Below are positions 28,849-38,907 of a stretch of DNA of 64,000 nucleotides, piece after piece; position 1 is the stretch's first letter, and each line of letters opens with the position of its first letter. Location of the stretch: positions 45,662 through 109,661 of the forward strand of contig CALFBB010000003.1 of the NCBI GenBank assembly GCA_937944885.1, given 5' to 3'. Position numbers and translations under genes: made by a program. The DNA is from an uncultured cyanobacterium. GTDB taxonomy: Bacteria; Cyanobacteriota; Cyanobacteriia; Thermostichales; Thermostichaceae. The notes under the pieces are model-generated. The model was given only the letters and a program-made list of their open reading frames with translations. It did not search any database and was not told the DNA's origin.

Positions 28849-29179
28849 GGATGGTCCTAGGAGGGGCAAAGTGATGACCGATAGCCCCTTTGCGGCCAGG
28901 GTTTTCCCTCCATTGCCCTCCATTGCCATCCATCCACCTCTTCTTTCCACCTACAGTCTGCCCTCAGACTTTACCTTGTAGCTGACCCCAAACGCCTAAA
29001 GGGGGCACTGCTTCTGTGCTCAGCACCTGCAGTTACAGCTTGCGACCTGGAGAGCTTGGGTCCGCAGGAGATAGTCGGGGCTAGGGGCGTAGCTGCATTC
29101 CAGAACATATCCTCTGCTGGACTTGCTTTTCTGCGGAGGCTCCCTTACATCCGAGAGCGCGGAGCTCCTGTTTCTGAAG
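28849..29179. other. Gap with a 10-bp tandem repeat and a degenerate interspersed repeat
   Basis: No gene. CCCTCCATTG occurs twice in tandem at 28906-28925. From about 29050 the sequence matches a region near 58197 (see repeat entries). The rest shows nothing recognisable. Confidence 0.5.
29050..29102 (-). repeat. Copy A of a dispersed repeat
   Basis: Matches 58197-58249 at 44 of 53 positions without gaps, in the same orientation (shared core GTCGGGGCT and CATTCCA). Weaker similarity continues to about 29190, next to the 3' end of the hypothetical gene at 29180. It may be part of a decayed insertion-sequence end. Confidence 0.7.
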
Positions 29180-29551
29180 TTAGGTGCACGAGTTAGAGGC
29201 TTCTCCTCCAAAGGGATCCGCAGATCGGGGTGTGGGCGGTACCAATAGAGTGGATCCCTGAAGCTCTGGCATCTCCTGCAGTTGCTGCATTAGGGCTTGA
29301 ATATGCAGCCGAGGTAAATAAGGCCAGTCTCCTGCCTCCTCCAAGTCCTGGAGCACCCGATAAAGGGCTTGACGGGTATTGGGTAGTGACTCCCGAAAGG
29401 TGCCATCCAAGATCAGCCGGTGCATTTCCTCCAATAGCCTCAGGAGCATCAACAGATCTACACAGGATCCTGCCCTCACTTGAGCCGCCTGCTTAATCGC
29501 CAACATGATTTGACGCAAATCGGGTGGCAGGTTCTCCTCCGAGATGTACAT
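29180..29551 (-). CDS. Hypothetical helical protein
   Basis: A 123-residue protein without signal peptide or membrane segment. Residues 1-95 are predicted helical by eye (LRQIMLAIKQAAQVRAGSCV, DLLMLLRLLEEMHRLI, ALYRVLQDLEEAGDWP, LHIQALMQQLQEM). The last 30 residues are Pro/Ser/Thr-rich and look disordered. The C-terminal codons lie at the edge of the degenerate repeat region, so the original C-terminus may have been replaced. No known domain recognised. It is convergent with proS and lies 60 bases downstream of obg on the same strand, so it may be cotranscribed with obg. Confidence 0.55.
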   Translation of the reverse strand: MYISEENLPPDLRQIMLAIKQAAQVRAGSCVDLLMLLRLLEEMHRLILDGTFRESLPNTRQALYRVLQDLEEAGDWPYLPRLHIQALMQQLQEMPELQGSTLLVPPTPRSADPFGGEASNSCT

Positions 29552-29613
29552 AGGGTTTCTGGATCTTGGGAAAGCACAGGCCTATTCTAAGTTTGCTTTG
29601 TGCCAGAACCGGC

Positions 29614-30654
29614 TCAGTGTCCAGATTTTCCTGAAAGCAGGTCAAACTCCACTGAAGGCCGCCTCTCCCAGCTTAATTGTTCCCATACCCGCTGTAGCAA
29701 GGGATCCAACCCCTGCTTAGCAATAGCGGAAATGGCCAACACCGAAGCACCGGCGGCAGCAGATAACCTTTGGCAGTGTTCAGCAACCTGCTCAGGTGTC
29801 AGGGCATCGATTTTGTTCAAAGCCAGGATCTGGGGTTTCTCCAGAAGGCCATGGCCGTAGGCCTGCAGCTCCTGTTGAATCGTCTGGTAAGCCCGCACAG
29901 GATCCGCTGCCGTACCATCCACCAAGTGAATCAACACCCGTGTGCGCTCTACATGCCGCAAAAACTCATGTCCCAGCCCTATCCCCAGATGGGCACCCTC
30001 GATCAGCCCTGGAATATCGGCAAACACCACCCCATCCCCAAGCGGATGGGGTACCACCCCCAGATTGGGTTGCAGCGTCGTAAAGGGGTAATCGGCAATT
30101 TTCGGTCGAGCAGAAGAGATCACCGAAATCAGGGTGGACTTGCCCGCATTGGGTAGGCCAACAATGCCCACTTCAGCAATCAGTTTCAGCTCCAACCGTA
30201 GCCGCACCTGCTCTCCCGGCTGGCCCTTGGTGAACTGGTGGGGGGCGCGATTGCGGTTGCTCAAAAAGTGGGCGTTGCCTAAGCCCCCTTTCCCCCCTTG
30301 CGCCACCAGCAGTTGATCCCCTGCTTGGGTAAGATCCCCCAGCATGGCTCCAGTTTGAGCATGCCAAACCACCGTGCCGCAGGGCACCCGCACCCGTCGA
30401 TCGGCACCACTAGCTCCGGTCCGATTGTTGGGCCCCCCCTTAGCTCCATGCTCAGCTTTGATCACAGGCTGAAAGCGAAAATCCAGCAGGGTTTGCAGAT
30501 TGGGATCCGCCACCAAAATTACAGAGCCCCCCCGTCCACCATTACCCCCAGAAGGACCGCCGGCAGGCACATACTTCTCTCGGCGGAAGGCAACAATGCC
30601 ATCTCCACCATCCCCTGCTTGCACCTCAATCTCTACTTGATCGATAAATTGCAA
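29614..30654 (-). CDS. obg: Obg/CgtA ribosome-assembly GTPase
   Basis: Essential GTPase acting in 50S subunit maturation and stress signalling. It has the glycine-rich Obg fold ([20 protein letters not shown], then [14 protein letters not shown]). The G domain follows with G1 [12 protein letters not shown]3 [13 protein letters not shown]4 NKID and G5 SAIAKQGLD. The protein is 346 residues and lacks the extra C-terminal OCT domain found in some firmicutes. The open frame allows a TTG at 30669. The TTG at 30654 gives the family N-terminus MQFIDQ and has GGGAGAG six bases upstream, so that start is preferred. Divergent from rpsA. Confidence 0.95.
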   Translation of the reverse strand: MQFIDQVEIEVQAGDGGDGIVAFRREKYVPAGGPSGGNGGRGGSVILVADPNLQTLLDFRFQPVIKAEHGAKGGPNNRTGASGADRRVRVPCGTVVWHAQTGAMLGDLTQAGDQLLVAQGGKGGLGNAHFLSNRNRAPHQFTKGQPGEQVRLRLELKLIAEVGIVGLPNAGKSTLISVISSARPKIADYPFTTLQPNLGVVPHPLGDGVVFADIPGLIEGAHLGIGLGHEFLRHVERTRVLIHLVDGTAADPVRAYQTIQQELQAYGHGLLEKPQILALNKIDALTPEQVAEHCQRLSAAAGASVLAISAIAKQGLDPLLQRVWEQLSWERRPSVEFDLLSGKSGH

Positions 30655-30865
30655 CCGTTGCTCTCCCAAATCCTGATCTAGCTTGGCAGGATCTGAGGGA
30701 AATCTGCCACAAACAGCCCAGCTCTAAGTTAGTATAGTGTTTCCCGCTCCATTCCCCTATTGCGGGGGTAGCGAGAGCATGCTCTTGCTGGGGGCTCCGT
30801 GTTTGTTCACTTGTTTTTTGTTCTTTGCCCTTTATCCGCGCCAACCGGCCTGCTGCTGCACCACT

Positions 30866-31837
30866 ATGAGTCGATTCACCGCCACTGCTGATGTAGGTTT
30901 CACCACCGAAGACTTTGCTGCTTTGCTAGACAAGTACGATTATCATTTCAGCCCTGGGGAAATCGTGGCAGGTACGGTGTTCTCATTGGAGCCACGCGGT
31001 GCTTTGATTGATATTGGCGCTAAAACTGCTGCTTTCCTGCCGTTACAGGAAATGTCCATTAGCCGGCTGGAGAACCCAGAAGAGGTGCTACAGCCGGGAG
31101 AGACCCGCGAGTTTTTTATCCTCACCGAGGAGAACGAAGAAGGTCAGCTGACCCTCTCCATTCGCCGCATTGAGTATATGCGGGCTTGGGAACGGGTGCG
31201 GCAGCTGCAGAAAGAAGATGCTACCGTGCGCTCAACCATTTTTGCTACCAACCGGGGCGGTGCTCTGGTGCGCATCGAAGGTCTGCGGGGCTTTATTCCC
31301 GGATCCCACATCAGCACTCGTAAGCCAAAGGAGGAGCTGGTTGGGGAAGAGTTGCCCCTCAAGTTTCTGGAAGTGGACGAAGACCGCAACCGTCTGGTAT
31401 TGAGCCACCGGCGTGCTCTGGTGGAGCGGAAGATGAACAAGCTGGAAGTTGGAGAAGTGGTGGTCGGCACTGTGCGCGGCATCAAACCCTACGGTGCCTT
31501 CATCGATATTGGGGGTGTTTCTGGCCTGTTGCATATCTCTGAGATCTCCCACGACCACATTGATACACCCCACAGCGTCTTTAATGTCAATGATGAAGTT
31601 AAGGTGATGATCATTGACCTGGATGCTGAACGGGGTCGGATCTCCCTTTCCACCAAGCAGTTGGAGGCTAACCCCGGCGATATGACCCGGGATCCGCAAC
31701 TGGTTTACGCTGGCGCCGAGGAGATGGCGGCCAAGTATCGTGAGCAAGTGCTGGCAGCTAAGCAGGGGCAATCAGAAGAGATCGCGACAGAATTGCCGCA
31801 AGAAGAGCTGGAGTATGCTGCTGCAGCGGTGGATTGA
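30866..31837 (+). CDS. rpsA: 30S ribosomal protein S1, cyanobacterial three-S1-domain form
   Basis: RNA-binding ribosomal protein that helps load mRNA onto the 30S subunit. The 323-residue product has three S1 repeats: GEIVAGTVFSLEPRGALIDI near residue 30, RSTIFATNRGGALVRIEGLR near 115 and GEVVVGTVRGIKPYGAFIDI near 195. The C-terminal tail is acidic (SEEIATELPQEELEYAA). The frame extends 43 codons upstream, but that part (MFPAPFPYCGGSESM) is Cys-rich and non-homologous; MSRFTATADVGFTTEDFAAL at 30866 is the natural start. Shorter than the six-domain E. coli S1, as usual in cyanobacteria and chloroplasts. Confidence 0.94.
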   Translation: MSRFTATADVGFTTEDFAALLDKYDYHFSPGEIVAGTVFSLEPRGALIDIGAKTAAFLPLQEMSISRLENPEEVLQPGETREFFILTEENEEGQLTLSIRRIEYMRAWERVRQLQKEDATVRSTIFATNRGGALVRIEGLRGFIPGSHISTRKPKEELVGEELPLKFLEVDEDRNRLVLSHRRALVERKMNKLEVGEVVVGTVRGIKPYGAFIDIGGVSGLLHISEISHDHIDTPHSVFNVNDEVKVMIIDLDAERGRISLSTKQLEANPGDMTRDPQLVYAGAEEMAAKYREQVLAAKQGQSEEIATELPQEELEYAAAAVD

Positions 31838-31924
31838 TCCCTTGAATAGGGCTTAGGTAGATAGCCTAGAGGGATCCCTACTCAATCCAAAGAGGGGGAG
31901 CCTTCTGTTGGGGTTCAGACAAGC

Positions 31925-32938
31925 TCAAAGGGCATAAATTTGTCCATCTACCAACAGGTGAGTGATCCCTTTGTTCTGTAGCTGGGTACGCACTGCTTCC
32001 AACATATGCCCAGGAAACTGAATCACTCGGTAGGGCGGATAGGTGTTGCTACCGCGGCGGCTCATCTCCGAAAAGCGGCGGGCCACTCTGTGGTTATCAA
32101 AGATGGGCAGGGTATTGGCACCATCCATTCCTTCTGGGAGGGATCCAAAGTTAAAAAACTCCTTCAAGGGGCGGGTGGCCAGCTCTTGGTAGCGGTCAAC
32201 CACGGCATAACAGGTTGTGGGCGGGATGAGATCCTCCAGGGGCAATACCTGGAGTTGGTAGCCCGGCTCAGCTAAGCTTTCCGCCTCAGGGTCATTTTCT
32301 AGAAAATCATTTGCGTCTTCCTCATCCTCCTCCAAATCCTCTTCAAGATCGCCATCTTCGTCGTCTTCGTCCTCGTCGTCTTCGTCGTCTTCGTCCTCTA
32401 GCTCCTCCTCCAGCTCAGCCGCCAACTCCAGTGCCTGCGGCTGCAATGCCTCGGGGGGCAGCTCTGCATCCCTGACGGCTGCTTCCATCACTTCCTCTTC
32501 TGCATCCAGTTCTGGTTCTGCGGTTGGTGCTGGATCTGCATAAGCGATGGGAATACCCCTTGCCAGGGCAGAAGTGGGTTCGGGTTCTGAGCTCAGGGGC
32601 AGTACCTGTTGATTGACTTGCGGATCCCCGAGGCTAGAGGAACGGCGACGGGTTCGGCTAGCAGTAGATGTGGCCTCTACAGCAGGAGTATCGAAGACCT
32701 TTTCTGACGCCAAGAGGGGAGCTACCTCTGCTTCAGTCTCCTTGCGACGGGCGGCAGAGCGCTTGCAATTCACCAGCTGTTGATACTCATCGGCTTCAAT
32801 ATTTTCTTTGAGTATCCGAGAAATAGTACTGACGCTCACCTGAAATTGCTCTGCCAATTCCACGGCGGTGGCCGACGACCCCCGGTAGGTGCTGACAATT
32901 TGCTGCTGTTCTTGTTCTGAAAGTTTGCTGCGCGCCAT
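31925..32938 (-). CDS. Putative DNA-binding protein: N-terminal HTH, acidic linker, unknown C-terminal domain
   Basis: A 337-residue protein. Residues 1-50 (LSEQEQQQIVSTYRGSSATA then VELAEQFQVSVSTISRIL) form a helix-turn-helix like those of transposases and resolvases. A basic patch RSAARRKE follows. A long linker (about 150-225) ends in an almost uninterrupted Asp/Glu run. The C-terminal 110 residues form a folded domain (LQVLPLEDLIPPTTCYAVVD, ALATRPLKEFFNFG-like core, PPYRVIQFPGHMLEAVRTQL, HLLVDGQIYAL). The arrangement suggests a host regulator, possibly recruiting partners through the acidic tract. It is convergent with rpsA. No target known. Confidence 0.65.
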   Translation of the reverse strand: MARSKLSEQEQQQIVSTYRGSSATAVELAEQFQVSVSTISRILKENIEADEYQQLVNCKRSAARRKETEAEVAPLLASEKVFDTPAVEATSTASRTRRRSSSLGDPQVNQQVLPLSSEPEPTSALARGIPIAYADPAPTAEPELDAEEEVMEAAVRDAELPPEALQPQALELAAELEEELEDEDDEDDEDEDDEDGDLEEDLEEDEEDANDFLENDPEAESLAEPGYQLQVLPLEDLIPPTTCYAVVDRYQELATRPLKEFFNFGSLPEGMDGANTLPIFDNHRVARRFSEMSRRGSNTYPPYRVIQFPGHMLEAVRTQLQNKGITHLLVDGQIYAL

Positions 32939-33012
32939 AGGATTTTGCGGATAAACCTGATGAATTCAATTTTTAGAGTTAGAGGTAGAAAGCATCTCAA
33001 AAGTAGGCACTT

Positions 33013-34026
33013 TCAGAGGATAGCTGCTGCCGTACAAGCTTGCTTTAGACCCACCAACAAAGGTTCCCGTTGTAAGTCCTTGCCAATCAAAACAATTTTG
33101 GATGAGCGGCGTTCATGGGGATCCCAGTCTCGCTCCAGAAACAGGGTCTGGCGAGAGCCCACCTGATGAAAAATCACCCGTTGCGGCTCATCCATAACTG
33201 ATAGCACCCCTTTGGCGCGGAAGATTGTATCCGGCAAATCTTGCAACCAATCCTGAAACCTGGCCAAATCCAAGGGCTGCTCCAATTGAAAACTCACCGA
33301 TTGGATCCCATCTTCTTCCCAATGATGGCTGTGCTGGTGCTCAGGGGTTGGCCTCTCCGCTCCAGAAGCTTGATCGTGGCCATGGGGATGGTTTTCTGGC
33401 TCTGTCTGGGGATCCCATAGCTCCGGCCGAAAAGCATGGACATCCAAAATGCGGGCCAAGGGCACCTGGGCATAGGCGGTGAACAGGCAAGGAGCATCCG
33501 AATTGTAGCGACGCAGATCCGACACAATCCGAGCCCGCTCTGCTTCTGTAATCAAATCCACCTTGTTCAGCAACACAATATCGGCACTGCTAATTTGATG
33601 GGCTGCTGTTTGGGAGCGTTGAAAATTATGCCAGTATTCCGGGCCATCCACCAGGGTTACCACCCCATCCAGGCGTAGGTCGTTGTGAAAAACCCTCTGC
33701 ACAAACAGCTCAGTCACCTGTCTGGGATCCGCTACCCCACTGGTTTCCACCACCAAATAATCCAACTCTTGGCTGCACTTCAGCAGTTCTCGAGCTGCCT
33801 GTTCAAAGTCGTCTCGTACCGTGCAGCAGAGACAACCATTGCTCAGTTGCATCAGCCCTGCTTCCGGCATATTGACCAGCTCGCTATCGATGGAAATCTC
33901 CCCAAACTCATTCAGGATCACACCGATGCGCAGGCCGTGCTCCTCTTGCAAAATGCGTCTGAGCAAGGTGGTTTTGCCACTTCCCAAAAATCCTGTCAAG
34001 ATCGTAACCGGAAGTTGAGCCTTCAT
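33013..34026 (-). CDS. CobW/COG0523-family metal-chaperone GTPase
   Basis: G3E-family GTPase implicated in inserting zinc, cobalt or iron into target proteins. The 337-residue product has Walker A GFLGSGKTTLL, the metal site GCLCCTVRDD (CxCC), switch II ETSGVADP and the guanine motif NKVDL. A histidine-rich loop (HPHGHDQ, then EHQHSHHW) around residues 215-245 is likely a metal-binding buffer. The C-terminal CobW_C domain begins QSVSFQLEQPLDLARFQDWL. The metal cannot be decided from sequence, and no convincing Zur box was seen upstream. Stands alone between the HTH gene and the VOC gene, all on the minus strand. Confidence 0.9.
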   Translation of the reverse strand: MKAQLPVTILTGFLGSGKTTLLRRILQEEHGLRIGVILNEFGEISIDSELVNMPEAGLMQLSNGCLCCTVRDDFEQAARELLKCSQELDYLVVETSGVADPRQVTELFVQRVFHNDLRLDGVVTLVDGPEYWHNFQRSQTAAHQISSADIVLLNKVDLITEAERARIVSDLRRYNSDAPCLFTAYAQVPLARILDVHAFRPELWDPQTEPENHPHGHDQASGAERPTPEHQHSHHWEEDGIQSVSFQLEQPLDLARFQDWLQDLPDTIFRAKGVLSVMDEPQRVIFHQVGSRQTLFLERDWDPHERRSSKIVLIGKDLQREPLLVGLKQACTAAAIL

Positions 34027-34169
34027 GAGTTACCTGTTATCAAGTTCGCAAAAGACTGGCCGCTGGGGCTTTACCAGCTTAGCTCTAAGGGCAGACTTCT
34101 TTTCAAACCCTAGCCAGGCACTGGATGGCTCTTCCGATTCTTTGCCGGAGCCCTAGGTTGGGTAACCGC

Positions 34170-34589
34170 TCAACTTGGCCTTGTCTCCGGGGAGAGGTAA
34201 AGCAACTCAATCGGCAGACCATCCGGATCGGCAATGAAAGCAACGGTGTAAATTTGGCTACCAATCTGCTGGGACTGGGGGGGCAGCAAAAGGGGAACAG
34301 GCATTCGGACTTGTAAATCCTCCAGATAAGCAGACAGGGATCCCCACTCAGGGCCAACTTCGATAGCGGGGTGGTAATAGCCTACGTAATGGGGATCGGC
34401 GAAGGGATCCGGGGCGGGGTGAGGCTCTAGTACCTGCATCAACTCCAGGCGACCCCATGGCCCCACCATCCAGCAGGCAAGGGTCATGCCGGTAGTAAAG
34501 CGTTGCTCCACGACAAACCCTAGCCCCTCATAAAAGGCAATGGAGCGGAAAATATCAGCAGTGCGAATAGAAAAATGGTGCAGTTTCAT
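34170..34589 (-). CDS. VOC/glyoxalase-like protein
   Basis: A 139-residue vicinal-oxygen-chelate protein: MKLHHFSIRTADIFRSIAFY at the N-terminus (first metal-ligand His), central GRLELMQVLEPH, and C-terminal VAFIADPDGLPIELLYL with the last Glu. The single paired beta-alpha-beta-beta-beta modules match lactoylglutathione lyase and related dioxygenases. ATG at 34598 would add three residues; MKLHHF at 34589 fits relatives better. Specificity for methylglyoxal is possible but not provable. The upstream bases contain four closely spaced GATC tetramers (34590-34615). Confidence 0.8.
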   Translation of the reverse strand: MKLHHFSIRTADIFRSIAFYEGLGFVVEQRFTTGMTLACWMVGPWGRLELMQVLEPHPAPDPFADPHYVGYYHPAIEVGPEWGSLSAYLEDLQVRMPVPLLLPPQSQQIGSQIYTVAFIADPDGLPIELLYLSPETRPS

Positions 34590-34798
34590 GATCTTCATGA
34601 GATCTTGATGATCTTGTGAAAGCTGGGGAGGGGCTCGGATGAGGGTGAACTTCTGCAGTCGCTCGCCCAGAACCGCTAGTCAAGTGCAAATAGACTTGCT
34701 ACGCTCCAGAAAAGTAACCCATTCTCTCTTGACTGTACCAAGTCGGATCCCCAAGCTGGGGACCAAAGTAGGCTGAGTCGATTATTCCCAACATCATC

Positions 34799-37573
34799 AT
34801 GTCCAAGCTTGTCATTGTCGAATCCCCCACCAAAGCCCGTACCATCCGGGGCTTTTTGCCCGCCGGCTATGAGGTACAGGCCTCTATGGGGCATGTGCGG
34901 GATCTGCCCGATTCAGCAGCCGAAATTCCGGAGGAGGTGAAGGGGGAAGACTGGAGCCGTCTCGGGGTGAACGTGCGGGCAGATTTTGAACCCCTCTACG
35001 TGATCCCCAAAGACAAAAAGAAAGTTGTTAAAGAGCTCAAGGATGCCCTGAAAAAAGCCGATGAGCTGATCTTGGCCACCGACGAAGACCGGGAAGGGGA
35101 GAGCATCAGCTGGCACCTACAACAGGTCCTAAAGCCGAAAGTCCCCACCCGCCGCATGGTCTTCCACGAGATCACCCGCGAGGCAATTCAAGAGGCACTG
35201 CAAAACTGCCGGGAGGTGAATGAGCAACTGGTACGGGCGCAAGAAACCCGTCGTATTTTGGATCGCCTGGTGGGCTATACCCTCTCGCCGCTGCTGTGGA
35301 AAAAAATTGCCCCCAAACTGTCGGCAGGGCGGGTTCAGTCGGTGGCAGTCAAGCTGTTGGTGGATCGGGAGCGGCAACGGCGAGCCTTCAAAAAGGGGTC
35401 CTACTGGGATCTAAAGGCGGAATTGTTGCACAACCAAACCGCCTTTGTAGCAGAGCTGGTGAACCTAGCAGGCAAACGTTTGGCAACCGGCCAGGATTTC
35501 GACGAGAACACCGGCCAAATTGCCGTTGGGCGGGATGTAGTGCTGCTGGATCGAGCGCAAGCAGAAGCCCTGGGAGCTCGCCTTTTGGGCAAAACCTGGA
35601 CCGTTAGCTCCGTTGAAGAGCGCCCCTCCAACCGCAAACCTGCCCCCCCCTTTACCACCTCTACACTGCAGCAGGAGGCTAACCGCAAGCTGCACCTGTC
35701 GGCGCAACAGACGATGCGCATTGCCCAAAAGCTCTACGAAGAGGGCTACATCACCTACATGCGCACTGATTCCGTACATCTTTCGGAACAGGCAATCCGG
35801 GCTGCCCGTGCCTGCGTAGAATCCATGTATGGCAAGGAATACCTCAGTCCTGAGCCGCGCCAGTACACCACCAAAGCCAAGGGGGCTCAGGAGGCCCACG
35901 AAGCCATTCGCCCTGCCGGGTCCGAATTTCGTCTGCCCAACCAAACCCCTCTTTCGGGACAGGAATTGGCCCTCTACGACCTGATCTGGAAGCGCACCAT
36001 TGCCAGCCAAATGGCAGAAGCGCGGCAAACCCATATTACCGTTTTGATTGCAGTAGAAGATGCCGTGTTTCGGGCCGGCGGCAAGCGCATTGATTTTCCG
36101 GGTTTTTTCCGCGCCTACGTGGAGGGATCCGACGACCCCGAGGCTGCCCTTGAGGATCGAGAAGTGCACTTGCCCCTGTTGCGCCAAGGGGATCATCCCG
36201 AATGTCGGCAGCTAGAAGCAGTTGGGCATGAAACCCAGCCTCCGGCCCGGTTCACGGAAGCCTCTCTGGTCAAGGTGTTGGAAAGCGAAGGGATTGGCCG
36301 CCCCAGCACCTATGCCACTATTCTCAACACCATTGTCAGTCGTGGCTACGTCAAGCCGATGGGCAATGCTTTGGTGCCTACTTACACTGCCTTTGCCGTT
36401 ACGGAGCTACTGGAAAAATACTTCCCTGATCTGGTGGATACTCGTTTTACGGCCAAGATGGAGCAAACCTTAGATGACATTGCCTCGGGTCAGGCGGAAT
36501 GGCTGCCCTATTTGCGCCATTTTTTCTTGGGGGAACAGGGCCTAGAGGGACAGGTCAAAGCCCGTGAATCAGAAATTGACTCTAGCTTAGCTCGCTCCAT
36601 CCATTTGGAGAATTTGCCGGTCAAAATCGGCATTGGTCCTTATGGGCCTTATGTAGCGGTGGAAAATGGCAATGGAGAGGTACGGGCCAACCTGCCGGAG
36701 GATATTCCTCCTGCTGATCTCAGTGAAGAACAGGTGGCGGAGCTGATCAAGCTGAAGCAGGAGGGCCCTAAGCCCATTGCCTTTCACCCGGAGACTCAGG
36801 AGCCAGTTTATGTGGTGCCGCAGGGACCCTATGGCCCCTATGTACAACTGGGGGATGTTTCGGAAGATCACAAAAAGCCGAAGCGCACCTCCCTTCCCAA
36901 GGGGCTAAAGCCAGATCAGGTCACCCCAGAGATGGCGTTGGGCCTACTCAGTCTGCCCCGTACCCTTGGCGAGCACCCAGAGTCCGGCAAAAAAATACAA
37001 GCAGGCATTGGTCGTTTTGGCCCCTATGTGGTTTGCGATGGGGATTTCCGCTCTCTGCCTGCCGGTGAGGATGTGTTGACCGTCAGCTTGGAGCGGGCAC
37101 TGGAGCTGCTGGCCCAACCCAAAAAAGGGCGCGGGCGTGGATCCGTCAAACCCTTGCGAGAACTGGGATCCCATCCGGAGGATGGCGAGCCGGTCAACTT
37201 GCATGACGGCCCCTATGGGTTGTATGTCAAGCATGGTAAGGTGAACGCCTCTTTGCCCAAGGAGATGTCCGCAGAAGAAGTCACCCTGGAGTTTGCCTTG
37301 CAAGTACTCGCAGAGAAAGAGGGGAGCAGCAAAGGACGCTCAACCGGCAAGGCTACCTCCGGCCAGACCAAAACCCAGTCAGAGCCGCCCATCCAAGCCA
37401 AAGCCACTCGAGCAACTCCCGGCACTGAGCGCAAGACCAAGAGCAGCCAAGCCAAGAAAGCCTCTACCAGCAGCACCTCGGTTAAAGCACCTCAAAGCCA
37501 GGGTACACCCCAAACCAACTCTCGCTCCACCATTTTGAAGGTCACACCCAAGGCGCGTGCCGGATTTAACTGA
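34799..37573 (+). CDS. topA: DNA topoisomerase I
   Basis: Type IA enzyme that relaxes negative supercoils. The 924-residue product has the Toprim domain ([19 protein letters not shown], then [15 protein letters not shown]) and the catalytic region with Tyr320 in [34 protein letters not shown] lies further on. Instead of zinc fingers, the C-terminus carries at least four topo-I C-terminal repeats of the form [16 protein letters not shown] Lys/Ser/Thr-rich tail (about residues 840-924) probably makes nonspecific DNA contacts. This layout is typical of cyanobacterial TopA. The ATG at 34799 directly gives the family N-terminus [13 protein letters not shown] gene follows after 44 bases. Confidence 0.96.
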   Translation: MSKLVIVESPTKARTIRGFLPAGYEVQASMGHVRDLPDSAAEIPEEVKGEDWSRLGVNVRADFEPLYVIPKDKKKVVKELKDALKKADELILATDEDREGESISWHLQQVLKPKVPTRRMVFHEITREAIQEALQNCREVNEQLVRAQETRRILDRLVGYTLSPLLWKKIAPKLSAGRVQSVAVKLLVDRERQRRAFKKGSYWDLKAELLHNQTAFVAELVNLAGKRLATGQDFDENTGQIAVGRDVVLLDRAQAEALGARLLGKTWTVSSVEERPSNRKPAPPFTTSTLQQEANRKLHLSAQQTMRIAQKLYEEGYITYMRTDSVHLSEQAIRAARACVESMYGKEYLSPEPRQYTTKAKGAQEAHEAIRPAGSEFRLPNQTPLSGQELALYDLIWKRTIASQMAEARQTHITVLIAVEDAVFRAGGKRIDFPGFFRAYVEGSDDPEAALEDREVHLPLLRQGDHPECRQLEAVGHETQPPARFTEASLVKVLESEGIGRPSTYATILNTIVSRGYVKPMGNALVPTYTAFAVTELLEKYFPDLVDTRFTAKMEQTLDDIASGQAEWLPYLRHFFLGEQGLEGQVKARESEIDSSLARSIHLENLPVKIGIGPYGPYVAVENGNGEVRANLPEDIPPADLSEEQVAELIKLKQEGPKPIAFHPETQEPVYVVPQGPYGPYVQLGDVSEDHKKPKRTSLPKGLKPDQVTPEMALGLLSLPRTLGEHPESGKKIQAGIGRFGPYVVCDGDFRSLPAGEDVLTVSLERALELLAQPKKGRGRGSVKPLRELGSHPEDGEPVNLHDGPYGLYVKHGKVNASLPKEMSAEEVTLEFALQVLAEKEGSSKGRSTGKATSGQTKTQSEPPIQAKATRATPGTERKTKSSQAKKASTSSTSVKAPQSQGTPQTNSRSTILKVTPKARAGFN

Positions 37574-37617
37574 TGTGGCTGCGGTAGCATGAGGTTGCCC
37601 TTTGGGAGGCTGTACGG

Positions 37618-38391
37618 ATGCAACTGCAAGCTTTCATTTTTGATGTGGATGGGACTTTAGCAGATACAGAGCGAGATGGCCATCGCGTTGCCTTTAACGC
37701 CGCCTTTGCAGAAGCGGGTCTAGACTGGCAGTGGTCGGTGGAGCTGTACGGCCGGTTGCTGGCGATCACGGGGGGTAAAGAGCGAATCCGCCACTTCATC
37801 GAAAAGGAGCAGCCTACCCTACCTCCAGAGGAAGATTTAACGGCTCTGATTGCTCAGTTACACCAAGCCAAAACCCGCCACTACACAGCTTTACTGGCTC
37901 AGGGTGGGATCCCTTTGCGCACCGGGGTCAAGCGCCTGTTGCAGGAGGCACGAGGGGCCGGGATCCGCTTGGCCATTGCCACCACCACCACTCCTGAAAA
38001 TGTAACCGCCTTACTGGAGCACACCTTGCCGGAGAGCTTGTCCTGGTTTGAGGTGATTGCTGCTGGGGATATCGTCCCTGCCAAGAAGCCTGCCCCCGAT
38101 ATTTATCACTACACGTTGGCGCACATGGGCCTGCGCCCCCAGGATTGTCTGGCCTTTGAAGACTCCGAAAATGGTTTACAGTCTGCCCAACAAGCGGGGA
38201 TCCCAACCGTGGTAACGGTAAATGACTATACCCAAGATCAGGATTTTTCTGGGGCAGCCCTGGTTTTGAATCATCTGGGGGAGCCAGGGGATCCCTTTCA
38301 GGTGTTGGCCGGAACAGTAGGAGAGCACACCCATTTCACGCTGGAGCTGGCCCGGCAAGTTCATGCCCAGCAGTCTAGCCCAACCAGATAA
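37618..38391 (+). CDS. cbbY: HAD hydrolase of the CbbY group
   Basis: A 257-residue HAD phosphatase: motif I FDVDGTLADTERDGHRVAFN, motif II ATTTTPENV, motif III KKPAPDIY and motif IV CLAFEDSENGLQSAQQAG. The extended motif I with DGHRVAFN and the DFSGAALVLNHLGEP end are typical of CbbY proteins, which degrade xylulose-1,5-bisphosphate, a misfire inhibitor of Rubisco. That role fits an autotroph but is assigned by family only. The gene follows topA closely on the same strand. Its stop is 33 bases before an M28 peptidase remnant, so a downstream gene has decayed here. Confidence 0.85.
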   Translation: MQLQAFIFDVDGTLADTERDGHRVAFNAAFAEAGLDWQWSVELYGRLLAITGGKERIRHFIEKEQPTLPPEEDLTALIAQLHQAKTRHYTALLAQGGIPLRTGVKRLLQEARGAGIRLAIATTTTPENVTALLEHTLPESLSWFEVIAAGDIVPAKKPAPDIYHYTLAHMGLRPQDCLAFEDSENGLQSAQQAGIPTVVTVNDYTQDQDFSGAALVLNHLGEPGDPFQVLAGTVGEHTHFTLELARQVHAQQSSPTR

Positions 38392-38424
38392 ACTCCTACT
38401 CAGGAAACTTCGTTGCGCTACGCG

Positions 38425-38848
38425 ATGGAAGCTCTCAAACAGCAGCGGCAACCCCTACGCCTGATGCTGTCTTTGGAGATGCTCGGATCCCACGCCGGGT
38501 TCCCAGCGCTAGGGCTAGAGAGATTTTACCCCAACCGGGGGATCCCATCAGGCTGATTGGCAACTGGCCGACGCTGCCGGACTTGCTGCACCTGCAACAA
38601 AGCATGAAAAAGGTAGGGATCCCCTGTCAGTAGCTGTCTGCCGGGCAGCGAGAGTGGATGGGAGGGTTCCGGCTACCCGTCGCAGCGACCATACTCCCTT
38701 TTGGGATGAAGGCTATCGAGCGATTCTGCTCACCGATACTGCCGAACTGCGTAACCTCCACTACCACAAGCTGAGCGATAGCCCAGAAACCCTGGATCTA
38801 GACTTTTTCATCGGGGTATGCCGAGGTCTCATGGTCGGGCTTGGTTAG
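38425..38848 (+). pseudogene. C-terminal remnant of an M28-family aminopeptidase
   Basis: Reading frames in succession give MEALKQQRQPLRLMLSLEML with GLERFYPNRG (from 38425), then IRLIGNWPTLPDLLHLQQSM in another frame with a stop just after GIPCQ, then RRSDHTPFWDEGYRAILLTD with LHYHKLSDSPETLDLDF to a TAG at 38846-38848. The SDHTPFWDxGYxA and HYHKLSD segments are the metal-ligand end of M28 zinc peptidases. The N-terminal domain is missing, and at least two frameshifts plus one stop are present. The open 64-codon frame from 38654 is therefore debris. Confidence 0.8.
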
Positions 38849-38907
38849 CTCCAACCTTCTGCAGGAGACACCAACCTAGACAGCATCCTCCCCCCAGAAA
38901 AAGTTGG

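Noticed and set aside
29020..29211. 63-codon minus-strand ORF in the degenerate repeat
   Set aside because: Better explained as debris of a dispersed element, because a similar fragment at 58.2 kb lacks the full frame.
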